A stretch of 64,000 bases of DNA from Paraburkholderia sp. Tr-20389 (GTDB taxonomy: Bacteria; Pseudomonadota; Gammaproteobacteria; Burkholderiales; Burkholderiaceae): positions 744,001 to 808,000 of the forward strand of contig NZ_JAAGPD010000001.1 of the NCBI RefSeq assembly GCF_017104565.1, in the 5' to 3' direction. Numbering within the stretch: position 1 is the first letter of the stretch; each line of letters opens with the position of its first letter. Both the position numbers and the translations under genes were made by a program. A model generated the notes under the pieces. It did no database searches, had not been told where the DNA came from, and was given only the letters and a program-made list of their open reading frames with translations. Shown here piece after piece: positions 56,232 through 64,000 of this stretch.

Positions 56232-58016
56232 TCAATGGTGGCTGGTCGGGTCCGTCTTGCCGGTCTTGCGCGCGGTGTGCAGCGCGTCGATCTGCGCCTC
56301 GTACGCATCGTTGAACGCCTTGCCGAACAGCCTCTGAAAATCGTCCTGCGCTTCGCGTGCGACGTCTGCCTCCCGCTCTACGAACAGATCCCACAGCTTT
56401 GCCTTGCGGTTCGACAGCACCTTGTCGAGCACGCCACCCTCTTTCAACTGGGCCTCGATGCTGGCGGGATCGAAACGGCCGAGCACGTCGGCCAGCGCCG
56501 CGCGCATGCCGACGATCACCGCGAGTTCATGCGATTCGATGTCGTTGAACGCGCGTTCGAGCGCTTCGGCAGGCGGTAGATAACCGGCGCCGCGGCCCGT
56601 GAGCATCTGCGCGAGCGCGCTGTCGACATCGGGGAAAAATTTCAGCGGATTGTTGTCGCGCGCCACGATCAGCGTGACGTCGAGGCGCGCTTCGCGCCGC
56701 GCCATCGAACGGGCGCGCAGCACGGCCATCGTGCCGCGCAGCGCTTCGCGCAACATCGTGCCGACGAGCCGCGCGAGTTCCGCCGGCGGCAGGTTCGGCA
56801 TGCGCGAGGGGTCGAGACCTAGCCCTTCGAGCAGCGCCGCGTACGGATCGCCTTCCGAAGCCCTGTCGTGCGAGGCCGCAGGGTCGGGCCTGGCGGACGG
56901 AGCGGCCGCAGGCGTTGCCCTCGGCGCGGGCTCGGCCGTTGCAGCGGCGGCGCATGCAGGCTCGCGTTGCCTGGGCGGAGGCTGTTGCGCGGCCGGCTCT
57001 ACGGGAGCAGGAACAGGTTCGACGGGAACGGACATCGCCGCAGCCAGCGAAGCTGCGGGCGCGATCTCGGTGGGATCTTCCGGCACCAGCGGCGGCCCGG
57101 CGGCCGGTGCGAGCAGGTCGTCGAACGGTGTCGCGACGTCATGACCGGCAGGACCGTCGAGCAGGCCTCGTGACAAGCCCGTCGGGCCGCCCGGCGACGC
57201 GGGGACCGACGGCGCGGGGGCGTGCGCTGGGGCCACGCTCGGCGCAGACGTAAACGCATTGAACGGTGCATCGGACGGCGGCGCGGCGAAGGGTGGCGAC
57301 GCGTGCGCCGCTCCCGCCTGCACGCCGCCCGGTTGCACCGGCGTTTCCCATTGGGCGAGCGCATCCGCGAGCGGATCGTAGTCGGCGGGAATACCGCCCG
57401 ACGACGGGCTCGCGACACTCGGCACGACAGGCGGCATAGCCGCATGCGATGCCGGGCCCGGCGCGGCGAACGCCTGAAACTCCGGCGCGACATGATCGCT
57501 TTCCGACCCCGCGTAGCGCGGCGCCGACGCAATCGGCGGGCGTTCGCCAAACGCAGGCTGTCCGAGGGGATCGAGCGCGCCGAGACCAAACGGATCGCCT
57601 TGCGCATCGGCGGGCAACGGGCCGCCAAGCACCTTCACCGCCGCCAGCGGATCAGCCAGACCCGTCACGCTGCGCGCGCCCGTCGCGGCGCGTTTCGCAA
57701 TCGTCACTTCGAGCAGATAGGTGCCGATCATCAACCGGTCGCCATTCGCGAGCCGCGCCTCGCGCGTGCCGCCCAGTGCGCGCTGGTTCAGCACGCTCGG
57801 ATTGCTGCCGAGATCGCACAGCAAATACTCGCCGCCGCGGAATTCGATGCGCGCATGCACGCGCGAAATGGCGCGCTGCTGGTCGGGCAGCACCAGCGTG
57901 CAATCGGTCGCGCGGCCGATGGTCCCGCCCGTCGGTCCGAACTCGACCGCAATCGGTTCGGCGACCGGCTCGTCATTGAAGCGCACGACGCGCAACGAAA
58001 GAATCGGATCGTTCAC
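56232..58016 (-). CDS. tagH: T6SS-associated FHA-domain protein TagH
   Basis: A 594-residue protein with an N-terminal FHA domain (about 20-100; GRATDCTLVLPD, ISRVHARIEF), a long Pro/Ala-rich disordered middle (about 130-390) and a C-terminal TagH domain (about 400-590). FHA domains bind phosphothreonine and in some systems mediate kinase-controlled T6SS assembly; no PpkA or PppA gene is in view. The GTG start at 58016 has GGGGAG just upstream; the upstream TTG (58034) is less likely. Confidence 0.92.
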   Translation of the reverse strand: MNDPILSLRVVRFNDEPVAEPIAVEFGPTGGTIGRATDCTLVLPDQQRAISRVHARIEFRGGEYLLCDLGSNPSVLNQRALGGTREARLANGDRLMIGTYLLEVTIAKRAATGARSVTGLADPLAAVKVLGGPLPADAQGDPFGLGALDPLGQPAFGERPPIASAPRYAGSESDHVAPEFQAFAAPGPASHAAMPPVVPSVASPSSGGIPADYDPLADALAQWETPVQPGGVQAGAAHASPPFAAPPSDAPFNAFTSAPSVAPAHAPAPSVPASPGGPTGLSRGLLDGPAGHDVATPFDDLLAPAAGPPLVPEDPTEIAPAASLAAAMSVPVEPVPAPVEPAAQQPPPRQREPACAAAATAEPAPRATPAAAPSARPDPAASHDRASEGDPYAALLEGLGLDPSRMPNLPPAELARLVGTMLREALRGTMAVLRARSMARREARLDVTLIVARDNNPLKFFPDVDSALAQMLTGRGAGYLPPAEALERAFNDIESHELAVIVGMRAALADVLGRFDPASIEAQLKEGGVLDKVLSNRKAKLWDLFVEREADVAREAQDDFQRLFGKAFNDAYEAQIDALHTARKTGKTDPTSHH

Positions 58017-58049
58017 TTGTCTCCCCGGCCCCAACGGCCAAGCATCGCG

Positions 58050-60041
58050 TCATGATTTGAGCTTTTTCGTGCCATCGTCGGCGTCCTTCGGCGCGGTCGG
58101 CGCGGTCGGCGACGAGCCGCTGCCCGAGCCGGCCGAACCGCCGGAATTCAGCAGGATCGGCGTACCCGATACGGCGACGCTCGCGGGCCCCACCACCACG
58201 AACGCGCCGCCCGCCTTCAGCGTAATGCTGACGCCCGCTTCGATCACGACGTTCATCCCCGCCTTGATATGCACGTTCATGCCCGCATCGAGCGCGTAAT
58301 CCATGCCGACTTTTTCCTGCAACTTCTGGCTGACGTTCAGCGAATCGTTGCCGTCCACCTTGGCGTTGCGGTCACCCGTCACGCTGTCGTGCCGTGCGCC
58401 CGTCACGGCGATGAACTCGTTGCCCGTGACCTTCAGATGCCGGTCGTTGCCGACGTTCGTCAGCGTATCGTTCTTGATCCACGTTTCATGATCTTTTTCC
58501 GCGTGGAAGAACAGTTGCTCGCTGCCCTTCGTGTCGTCGAAACGCATTTCGTTGAACCCGCTGCCGCCTTTGGTCGAATTGCTCTTCAACGTCGACAGCG
58601 CGGAGTTCGCGGGCAGGTCGTACGGCGGCATCGTGTTCGCGTTGTACACGCAGCCCGTGACGAGCGGCCGGTCCGGATCGCCTTCGATGAAATCGACCAG
58701 CACCTCCTGGCCGATGCGCGGAATGAAGAACGTGCCCCAGCGCTTGCCTGCCCAACTGTGCGACACGCGCACCCAGCAGCGCTTCATCCGTTCGTTGGCG
58801 CCGGACGGAGGCGCGAACTGCTCCCAGTGAAACTGCACCTTGATGCGGCCGTATTTGTCGGTCAGGATCTCGTCGCCGTCGGGACCGACCACCATCGCGG
58901 TCTGCGGACCCGCGACAAGCGGGCGCGGCGTGATGCGTTCGGCGCGGAACTGGTTTTCCTTACGCAACGCGGTGAAGCTGCAATCGAAAAACGGCAGTGC
59001 GCGGTGATCGCTGTCGCTCGACACGTAGGTGTCGGAGTTGATCTCGTACTCGGCGCTCATCACGAGGTAGTCGTGGTTCTGCGCATCGCACACATGGTCT
59101 TGCAGCTTGAAGAGTCCGCCCGGCCACATGCCACGCGCACTCGTGCGTCCGCTGATGCTGTCGTTGCGCGCCTGGCGTATTTCCACGCCGACTTTTGCGT
59201 AGCGGTCGCCATCGCCCGACTCGACGTGACCGCTCAGATGTTCCTGCATCGTGTACACGGGCGGGTCGTAGACCTTCGGCCTCGTCGCTCGCGACAGCAA
59301 ACCCTGCTGGTTGCTCGACGACGGCTTCTCGAAGTCATACTCGTTGACTTCGTACTTGCCCGTCTGCAACTCCGCGCCCGACGACCATTGGTAGACGCAC
59401 TCCTTTTCCTGCTTCGGTTCGTACCAGCCGTCGTACGAGATCGTCGCGTAGTGATCGATCGGCGCATGGACGTCGGTGGAATCCGTCATCACCAGCGTGT
59501 GCTTGCCGCCTTTGTGCTCGAAGTAATAGTAGATGCCCTCGTGCTCCATCAGCCGGCTGACGAAGGCAAAATCGGTCTCGCGATACTGCGCGCAATGCTC
59601 GAGCGACGCATAGGTTGCCGAACATTTATTGCTCAGATCCACGTCGTAGTCCTGCAGCACTTTCGCGATGATGTCCGGCACCGTCATCTCGTGAAAGAAG
59701 CGGCAGTGGGACGCACGCGTCAGCAGCCACAGCCGTGGCCGCACCATTGCTTCGTAGCGCGCCATGCGGTTGCGCGTCTTGTCGCCGGGCGCGACGAGCC
59801 GGAATGCGGTGACGATGCCGTTGATCTGCCGCTCGCCATCGGACGGCAAGTCGATCGCCACCGAGATATCCTGGCCGAGCACGTCGCCGGGTTTCAGGTC
59901 GTTGCTCATGCTGAGCAAGTCCAGATGAAACTCGCTCAAGCGGCCCAGTTCCTCGCGGCCGGTCAGGCGCAGGAACAGCAGGTCGCTGCCGGCAGGTGCG
60001 CAACTGACGGTGACGTGTCGGGAAGTGTCCTGGCTGGTCAT
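58050..60041 (-). CDS. vgrG: T6SS spike protein VgrG (TssI)
   Basis: Trimeric spike of 663 residues with the gp27-like hub (about 10-370), the gp5-like OB fold (DKYGRIKVQFHWE near 405) and a repetitive beta-helix needle (about 510-630), ending in a Gly/Ser/Pro-rich tail. There is no extra enzymatic domain, so it is a structural rather than evolved VgrG. It follows the PAAR-like gene by one base. Confidence 0.97.
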   Translation of the reverse strand: MTSQDTSRHVTVSCAPAGSDLLFLRLTGREELGRLSEFHLDLLSMSNDLKPGDVLGQDISVAIDLPSDGERQINGIVTAFRLVAPGDKTRNRMARYEAMVRPRLWLLTRASHCRFFHEMTVPDIIAKVLQDYDVDLSNKCSATYASLEHCAQYRETDFAFVSRLMEHEGIYYYFEHKGGKHTLVMTDSTDVHAPIDHYATISYDGWYEPKQEKECVYQWSSGAELQTGKYEVNEYDFEKPSSSNQQGLLSRATRPKVYDPPVYTMQEHLSGHVESGDGDRYAKVGVEIRQARNDSISGRTSARGMWPGGLFKLQDHVCDAQNHDYLVMSAEYEINSDTYVSSDSDHRALPFFDCSFTALRKENQFRAERITPRPLVAGPQTAMVVGPDGDEILTDKYGRIKVQFHWEQFAPPSGANERMKRCWVRVSHSWAGKRWGTFFIPRIGQEVLVDFIEGDPDRPLVTGCVYNANTMPPYDLPANSALSTLKSNSTKGGSGFNEMRFDDTKGSEQLFFHAEKDHETWIKNDTLTNVGNDRHLKVTGNEFIAVTGARHDSVTGDRNAKVDGNDSLNVSQKLQEKVGMDYALDAGMNVHIKAGMNVVIEAGVSITLKAGGAFVVVGPASVAVSGTPILLNSGGSAGSGSGSSPTAPTAPKDADDGTKKLKS

Positions 60042-60042
60042 G

Positions 60043-60432
60043 TCACGGAATCATCGTCTTGACGGTGGCCGGGTTCACGATCGTGACCACGCCGCCCCAG
60101 TTGCACATGCACTTCGATACGTTGTCGAGCGACGGCTGGTTGCCGAGCAGCACCGTCGGCGCACCCGGCACCCACGGCGACATCGTCGCGGGCACGCACG
60201 GCATCGGCGTCAGCACGCCGAGCGCAGCAGTCGTCGCCGCGGCCACCGTCGGGTTCGCGAGCGAACTGCACACGCCGAACGGCATGATGTTGACGAGCGG
60301 CACGTGGTCCATGATGTTGGCCGCGGGCGGCCCCTCGCCCATCACGCGATTCACGGGCAGGACGACGAGTGTCGACGGCGCGGCGCCGAACGAGCATTGC
60401 AGCGTCGCGCCCATGCTGACCTGTTGCGGCAT
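60043..60432 (-). CDS. PAAR-like spike-tip protein (DUF4280/DUF4150 type)
   Basis: A 129-residue protein with the PAAR-like start MPQQVSMGATLQCSFG and cysteines near CSFG, FGVCSS, MPCVP and CMCNW that may bind the metal at the tip. Such proteins cap VgrG and carry effectors. Its stop is one base before the vgrG start, indicating coupled translation. No effector domain is attached. Confidence 0.88.
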   Translation of the reverse strand: MPQQVSMGATLQCSFGAAPSTLVVLPVNRVMGEGPPAANIMDHVPLVNIMPFGVCSSLANPTVAAATTAALGVLTPMPCVPATMSPWVPGAPTVLLGNQPSLDNVSKCMCNWGGVVTIVNPATVKTMIP

Positions 60433-60463
60433 ATGAATACTCCGTCAAACGTGCAGCGCGCAC

Positions 60464-63166
60464 TCAATCGAACGTGTAGACGAACTCGCCGTCGCGCGCG
60501 CCGATCTCCACCTTCGACACCGTCGTGCCGTTCATCATCCTCGTCAGGAACTCGTTGCTGATATGCGGCAGCAAGGTGTTCGTGAGGATCGCGTCGATCA
60601 TCCGGCCACCGCTTTCCAGTTCGGTGCAGCGGCTCGCGATGAGCTTCACGACGTCGTCGTCATACGCGAACGGAATCTTGTGCGTCGCGCGCACGCGCTT
60701 GTCGATGCGTCCGAGTTGCAGGCGGATGATCGCGCCCAGCATCTCGTCGGACAACGGGTAGTACGGAATCACGACCACCCGTCCGAGCAGCGCCGGCGGA
60801 AACACCTTCAGCAGCGGCTCGCGCAGCGCCTTGGCGATGCCCTCGGGCTCCGGCATCAGTTCGGGGTCTTTGCACAGATTCGTGATCAGGTCGGTGCCCG
60901 CGTTGGTCGTCAGCAGGATGAGTGTGTTCTTGAAGTCGATGACACGTCCCTCGCCGTCTTCCATCCAGCCTTTGTCGAAGACCTGGAAGAAAATCTCGTG
61001 CACATCGGGATGCGCCTTTTCCACTTCGTCGAGCAGCACCACGCTATAGGGCCGGCGCCGCACCGCCTCGGTCAGCACGCCGCCTTCGCCATAGCCGACA
61101 TAGCCCGGCGGCGCGCCCTTGAGCGACGACACCGTGTGCGCTTCCTGATACTCGCTCATGTTGATCGTGATGACGTTCTGCTCGCCGCCGTACAGCACTT
61201 CGGCGAGGGCCAGCGCGGTCTCCGTCTTACCCACGCCGGACGTGCCCGCGAGCATGAACACGCCGATCGGCTTGTTCGGATTGTCGAGGCCGGCGCGCGA
61301 CGTCTGGATGCGCCGCGCGATCATCTCGGTTGCGTGGCCCTGGCCGATGATCCGCTTGTTCAGGTTCTCGGCGAGCTTCAACACGTTCTCGATTTCATTG
61401 CGGACCATCCGGCCCACGGGAATCCCCGTCCAGTCCTGCACCACCGAGGCAACAGCCTGCTGGTCGACGGTGGGGAGAATCAGCGGATCGTCGCCCTGAT
61501 GTGCGGCGAGCTTCGCCTGCAATTCGCGCAACTCGGCAAGACGCGATTCGCGGGCGTCGTCGTCGGCAGGCGTCGAAGGCGCCGCTTCCGCCGCGCCTTC
61601 GACCTTGCCCGTCTCGTTGCGCAACTGCCCGCGCAAATCGAGGATGCGTGTCACCAGTTCCTTTTCCGCCTCCCAGCGCGCTTCGAGTTCGGACAGACGC
61701 GCTCGCTCGTCCGTCACGCGCGCGGTCGCCGTCGCAAGCCGCTCGCGGGTGTCGACGCCGACGGCCGTCTCTCTTCCGATGATCTCCAGCTCGGTTTCGA
61801 GCGCGGCGATGCGCTTTCTCGAATCGTCGACGGAAGGCGGCGTCGCGTGCTGGCTCACCGCGACGCGCGCGCACGCGGTGTCGAGCAGGCTCACGGCCTT
61901 GTCGGGCAACTGGCGCGCGGGAATGTAGCGATGCGACAGCCGTACGGCCGCTTCGAGCGCCTCGTCGAGCACCTGAACCTTGTGATGCTTTTCCATCGTC
62001 GACGTGATGCCGCGCATCATCAGGATGGCCTTTGTCTCGTCAGGCTCCGGCACCTGCACGACCTGGAAGCGGCGTGTGAGCGCCGGGTCTTTTTCGATGT
62101 GCTTCTTGTATTCGGCCCAGGTCGTCGCCGCGACGGTGCGCAGCGTGCCGCGCGCGAGCGCCGGCTTCAGCAGGTTGGCGGCGTCGCCCGTGCCCGCCGC
62201 GCCGCCCGCGCCAACCAGCGTATGCGCTTCGTCGATGAACAGAATGATCGGCTTCTCCGAGGCCTGCACTTCCTCGATCACCTGGCGCAGCCGGTTCTCG
62301 AACTCGCCCTTCATGCTCGCGCCCGCCTGCAGCAGGCCCACGTCGAGCGTGCGCAACTGCACGTCGCGCAGCGTCGGCGGCACGTCGCCCGCGACGATGC
62401 GCTGCGCGAAGCCCTCGACGACGGCCGTCTTGCCGACTCCGGCTTCGCCCGTCAGGATCGGATTGTTCTGGCGGCGCCGCATCAGGATGTCGACCACCTG
62501 GCGGATCTCCTCGTCGCGCCCGACGATGGGATCGAGCTTGCCGTTGCGCGCCTGCTCGGTCAGGTCAGTGGTGAAGCGCTTGAGCGCTTCCTGCTTGCCC
62601 ATCGCGGCGGGCGGCACGGTGCCGCCGTCATCGCCTGTATGGGCCGACTGGGCCGCGGCCTGAGAGCCGTCGCTCGCGGTCATCCCCGCTTCGGGCGAAC
62701 TGCCGAGCAGGCTGTCGAATTCATCGACGAGAGGATCGAGCTTGACCCGCTCGAACTGGCGCGAGATACCGTACAGCCCGTTGCGCAGCGACGGCGTCTT
62801 CAGCAAGCCGACCACCAGGTGACCCGTGCGCACCTGATACTCGCCGAACAGCAGCGAGCCGAACACCCAGCCGCGCTCGACGGCTTCCTCGACCTGCGAC
62901 GAGATATCGACCATCGACCCCGCGCCGCGCGGCAGCCGGTCGAGCGCTTCCGTCAGATCGCGCGCGAGCGCCGAGGGCTCGATGCCGAAGTGCTTGACGA
63001 TGCGGTGCAGATCCGAGTCCTGCAACTGCAGGATCTGATGGAACCAGTGCACAAGCTCGATATACGGATTGCCGCGCAACTTGCAGAACACGTTTGCGCT
63101 TTCGATTGCGCGATAGGCCAGCTTGTTCAGCTTGCCGAACAACGCTGCACGTCGGATTTCGGCCAT
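60464..63166 (-). CDS. clpV: T6SS ATPase ClpV (TssH)
   Basis: AAA+ unfoldase of 900 residues that disassembles the contracted TssB/TssC sheath. N-domain (about 1-155), first ATPase domain with GEAGVGKT (240-247), coiled middle domain (about 430-540) and second ATPase domain with GTSGVGKT, followed by the C-terminal ClpB-type domain. It starts 4 bases after the tssG stop. Confidence 0.98.
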   Translation of the reverse strand: MAEIRRAALFGKLNKLAYRAIESANVFCKLRGNPYIELVHWFHQILQLQDSDLHRIVKHFGIEPSALARDLTEALDRLPRGAGSMVDISSQVEEAVERGWVFGSLLFGEYQVRTGHLVVGLLKTPSLRNGLYGISRQFERVKLDPLVDEFDSLLGSSPEAGMTASDGSQAAAQSAHTGDDGGTVPPAAMGKQEALKRFTTDLTEQARNGKLDPIVGRDEEIRQVVDILMRRRQNNPILTGEAGVGKTAVVEGFAQRIVAGDVPPTLRDVQLRTLDVGLLQAGASMKGEFENRLRQVIEEVQASEKPIILFIDEAHTLVGAGGAAGTGDAANLLKPALARGTLRTVAATTWAEYKKHIEKDPALTRRFQVVQVPEPDETKAILMMRGITSTMEKHHKVQVLDEALEAAVRLSHRYIPARQLPDKAVSLLDTACARVAVSQHATPPSVDDSRKRIAALETELEIIGRETAVGVDTRERLATATARVTDERARLSELEARWEAEKELVTRILDLRGQLRNETGKVEGAAEAAPSTPADDDARESRLAELRELQAKLAAHQGDDPLILPTVDQQAVASVVQDWTGIPVGRMVRNEIENVLKLAENLNKRIIGQGHATEMIARRIQTSRAGLDNPNKPIGVFMLAGTSGVGKTETALALAEVLYGGEQNVITINMSEYQEAHTVSSLKGAPPGYVGYGEGGVLTEAVRRRPYSVVLLDEVEKAHPDVHEIFFQVFDKGWMEDGEGRVIDFKNTLILLTTNAGTDLITNLCKDPELMPEPEGIAKALREPLLKVFPPALLGRVVVIPYYPLSDEMLGAIIRLQLGRIDKRVRATHKIPFAYDDDVVKLIASRCTELESGGRMIDAILTNTLLPHISNEFLTRMMNGTTVSKVEIGARDGEFVYTFD

Positions 63167-63170
63167 TTTG

Positions 63171-64000
63171 CTAGTCCTTCGGTGAGTGTTGGGATGACGG
63201 CTCGCTCGCGCGCGCGTCGCTATGCGCGGGCTCGCCGGATCGTGCGGACAATGAAGCGGGATGCAAGCGCAGCTGACGCTGATCCTGCGTGACCGGGCCG
63301 CTCAACAGCCAGCTCGTGTAGCCGAGCCGCGCGCGGCGTCCCAGTGCAAGACGTGGCACATCTTCCTGCCTGAGCCACAGGTTCACGTCCCAGTCGAGAC
63401 CGTCGCGCACGTAGTTGCGCACCCAGTCGGTGAGGCGCCGCAGACTGTCGCCGCCGGGCAGAAAGCGTTCGTAATCGGCGAGCGTCAACGGCCCGACGAC
63501 GATGCGGAACTTGTGCTGGCAGTCCCACACGCGCGCGCCGAGCAGCGTCGAGACGCCGAGCCCCGACGAACCGTCTCGCGCGCCCAGGCGCGAGAGCGTG
63601 TCACGCGGCAGTTCCATCCAGTGGCCGACCCACTCCTCGATCCGCACCGGCAGGTTGAAGAAACGCGCGAGGATCAACTGCAGACCGGCGGCGGGACGTG
63701 TCGGGCCCGCCAGCAGGCCGGCGAAATGCAGCTTCGCGAAGTCGGGCACGGCGTCGCGCTCGCGCAGCGCCGCCTCGGCCAGACCGAACGTGCTGCCGAC
63801 ATAAACCGAAAAACGGTCGCGCTCCGGCCGGTCGAGACTCACGGCAGGCTGCGCATTGGCCCATGCCCGATAGAACAGCGACACCATCCGGTGCTGGAAG
63901 ATGTCGAGAAAGCGCGCAAAGGTCGGGTCGTTCGCGTTGCGCGCGCGATCGCGCACGTACTCAGTCAGATGCACGGGCAGCGGGCCATGCGGCCCCATCA
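63171..64000 (-). CDS. tssG: T6SS baseplate protein TssG, N-terminal part outside the window
   Basis: The visible 275 residues begin with MGPHGPLPVHLTEY, a block that is internal in TssG proteins (GxxGPxGPLP), so roughly 80-100 N-terminal residues lie beyond the right edge. Other TssG features follow, such as FARFLDIFQHR and the late PLTLADYERFLPGG. TssG joins TssF in the baseplate wedge; tssF is expected just to the right. Confidence 0.95.
   Translation of the reverse strand, partial: MGPHGPLPVHLTEYVRDRARNANDPTFARFLDIFQHRMVSLFYRAWANAQPAVSLDRPERDRFSVYVGSTFGLAEAALRERDAVPDFAKLHFAGLLAGPTRPAAGLQLILARFFNLPVRIEEWVGHWMELPRDTLSRLGARDGSSGLGVSTLLGARVWDCQHKFRIVVGPLTLADYERFLPGGDSLRRLTDWVRNYVRDGLDWDVNLWLRQEDVPRLALGRRARLGYTSWLLSGPVTQDQRQLRLHPASLSARSGEPAHSDARASEPSSQHSPKD

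Noticed and set aside
60563-63292. 909-codon open frame on the plus strand opposite clpV
   Set aside because: It is exactly antisense to ClpV, is rich in Arg/His/Ala as expected from GC-rich antisense frames, and shows no domain.

Overview
The window reads as chromosome or megaplasmid DNA of a soil- or plant-associated Burkholderiaceae bacterium, most like Paraburkholderia or Caballeronia. The evidence is high GC with strong third-position GC bias, dense LysR/LacI/GntR-controlled catabolic gene sets, a cynR-cynTS locus and a type VI secretion (T6SS) cluster with burkholderia-like TssM, TssK, TagF and TagH. No rRNA, tRNA, CRISPR, phage or complete insertion sequence was found. The genus is an inference.

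Layout. 1-2754: a LysR regulator cut by the window edge, an XRE/MmyB-type regulator and a divergent NAD(P)-binding epimerase-like protein. 2878-6666: a rhizopine-catabolism-like (moc-like) set of sugar-binding protein, MocE-type Rieske ferredoxin and membrane di-iron oxygenase/desaturase, divergent from a LacI regulator with three matching operators between them. 6961-9852: a soluble GAF-PAS-PAS hybrid histidine kinase and a small unknown protein. 9908-15000: a decayed EamA transporter, then a GbcB-like ferredoxin reductase, a DddP-type (M24) DMSP lyase candidate, glutathione-independent formaldehyde dehydrogenase and a cupin DMSP-lyase-family protein. 15025-19039: a hexuronate module (MFS transporter, LacI repressor, uronate dehydrogenase) tied together by one palindromic operator. 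19238-24965: small unknown proteins, one with three copies of an 18-residue motif, an SDR/LysR divergent pair and a lipoprotein M1 aminopeptidase. 25535-30025: a CSS-EAL c-di-GMP phosphodiesterase and the cyanate operon (cynT, cynS, NTF2-like) divergent from cynR.

30036-40388 is a carboxylate block. A 2-hydroxycarboxylate transporter lies upstream of a DctB/DctD-type two-component pair and is preceded by a sigma-54 promoter with two upstream dyads. A GntR regulator is flanked by palindromes and lies divergent from a fumarase-superfamily lyase, a DctA-type symporter and fumC. A plausible reading is uptake of a C4-substituted acid, cleavage to fumarate and hydration to malate.

40683-46098 is visibly poorer in GC and encodes a permuted papain-like hydrolase and a 1298-residue membrane patatin-like protein, probably acquired horizontally. 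46645-64000 holds a DUF995-like secreted protein and, on the minus strand, a T6SS operon read right to left: tssG (cut by the window end), clpV, a PAAR-like protein, vgrG, tagH, tssK, tssL, tssM, tagF, an OmpA-like protein and a zincin-like lipoprotein. The sheath, Hcp, baseplate TssE/F, TssA and TssJ genes are not in the window.
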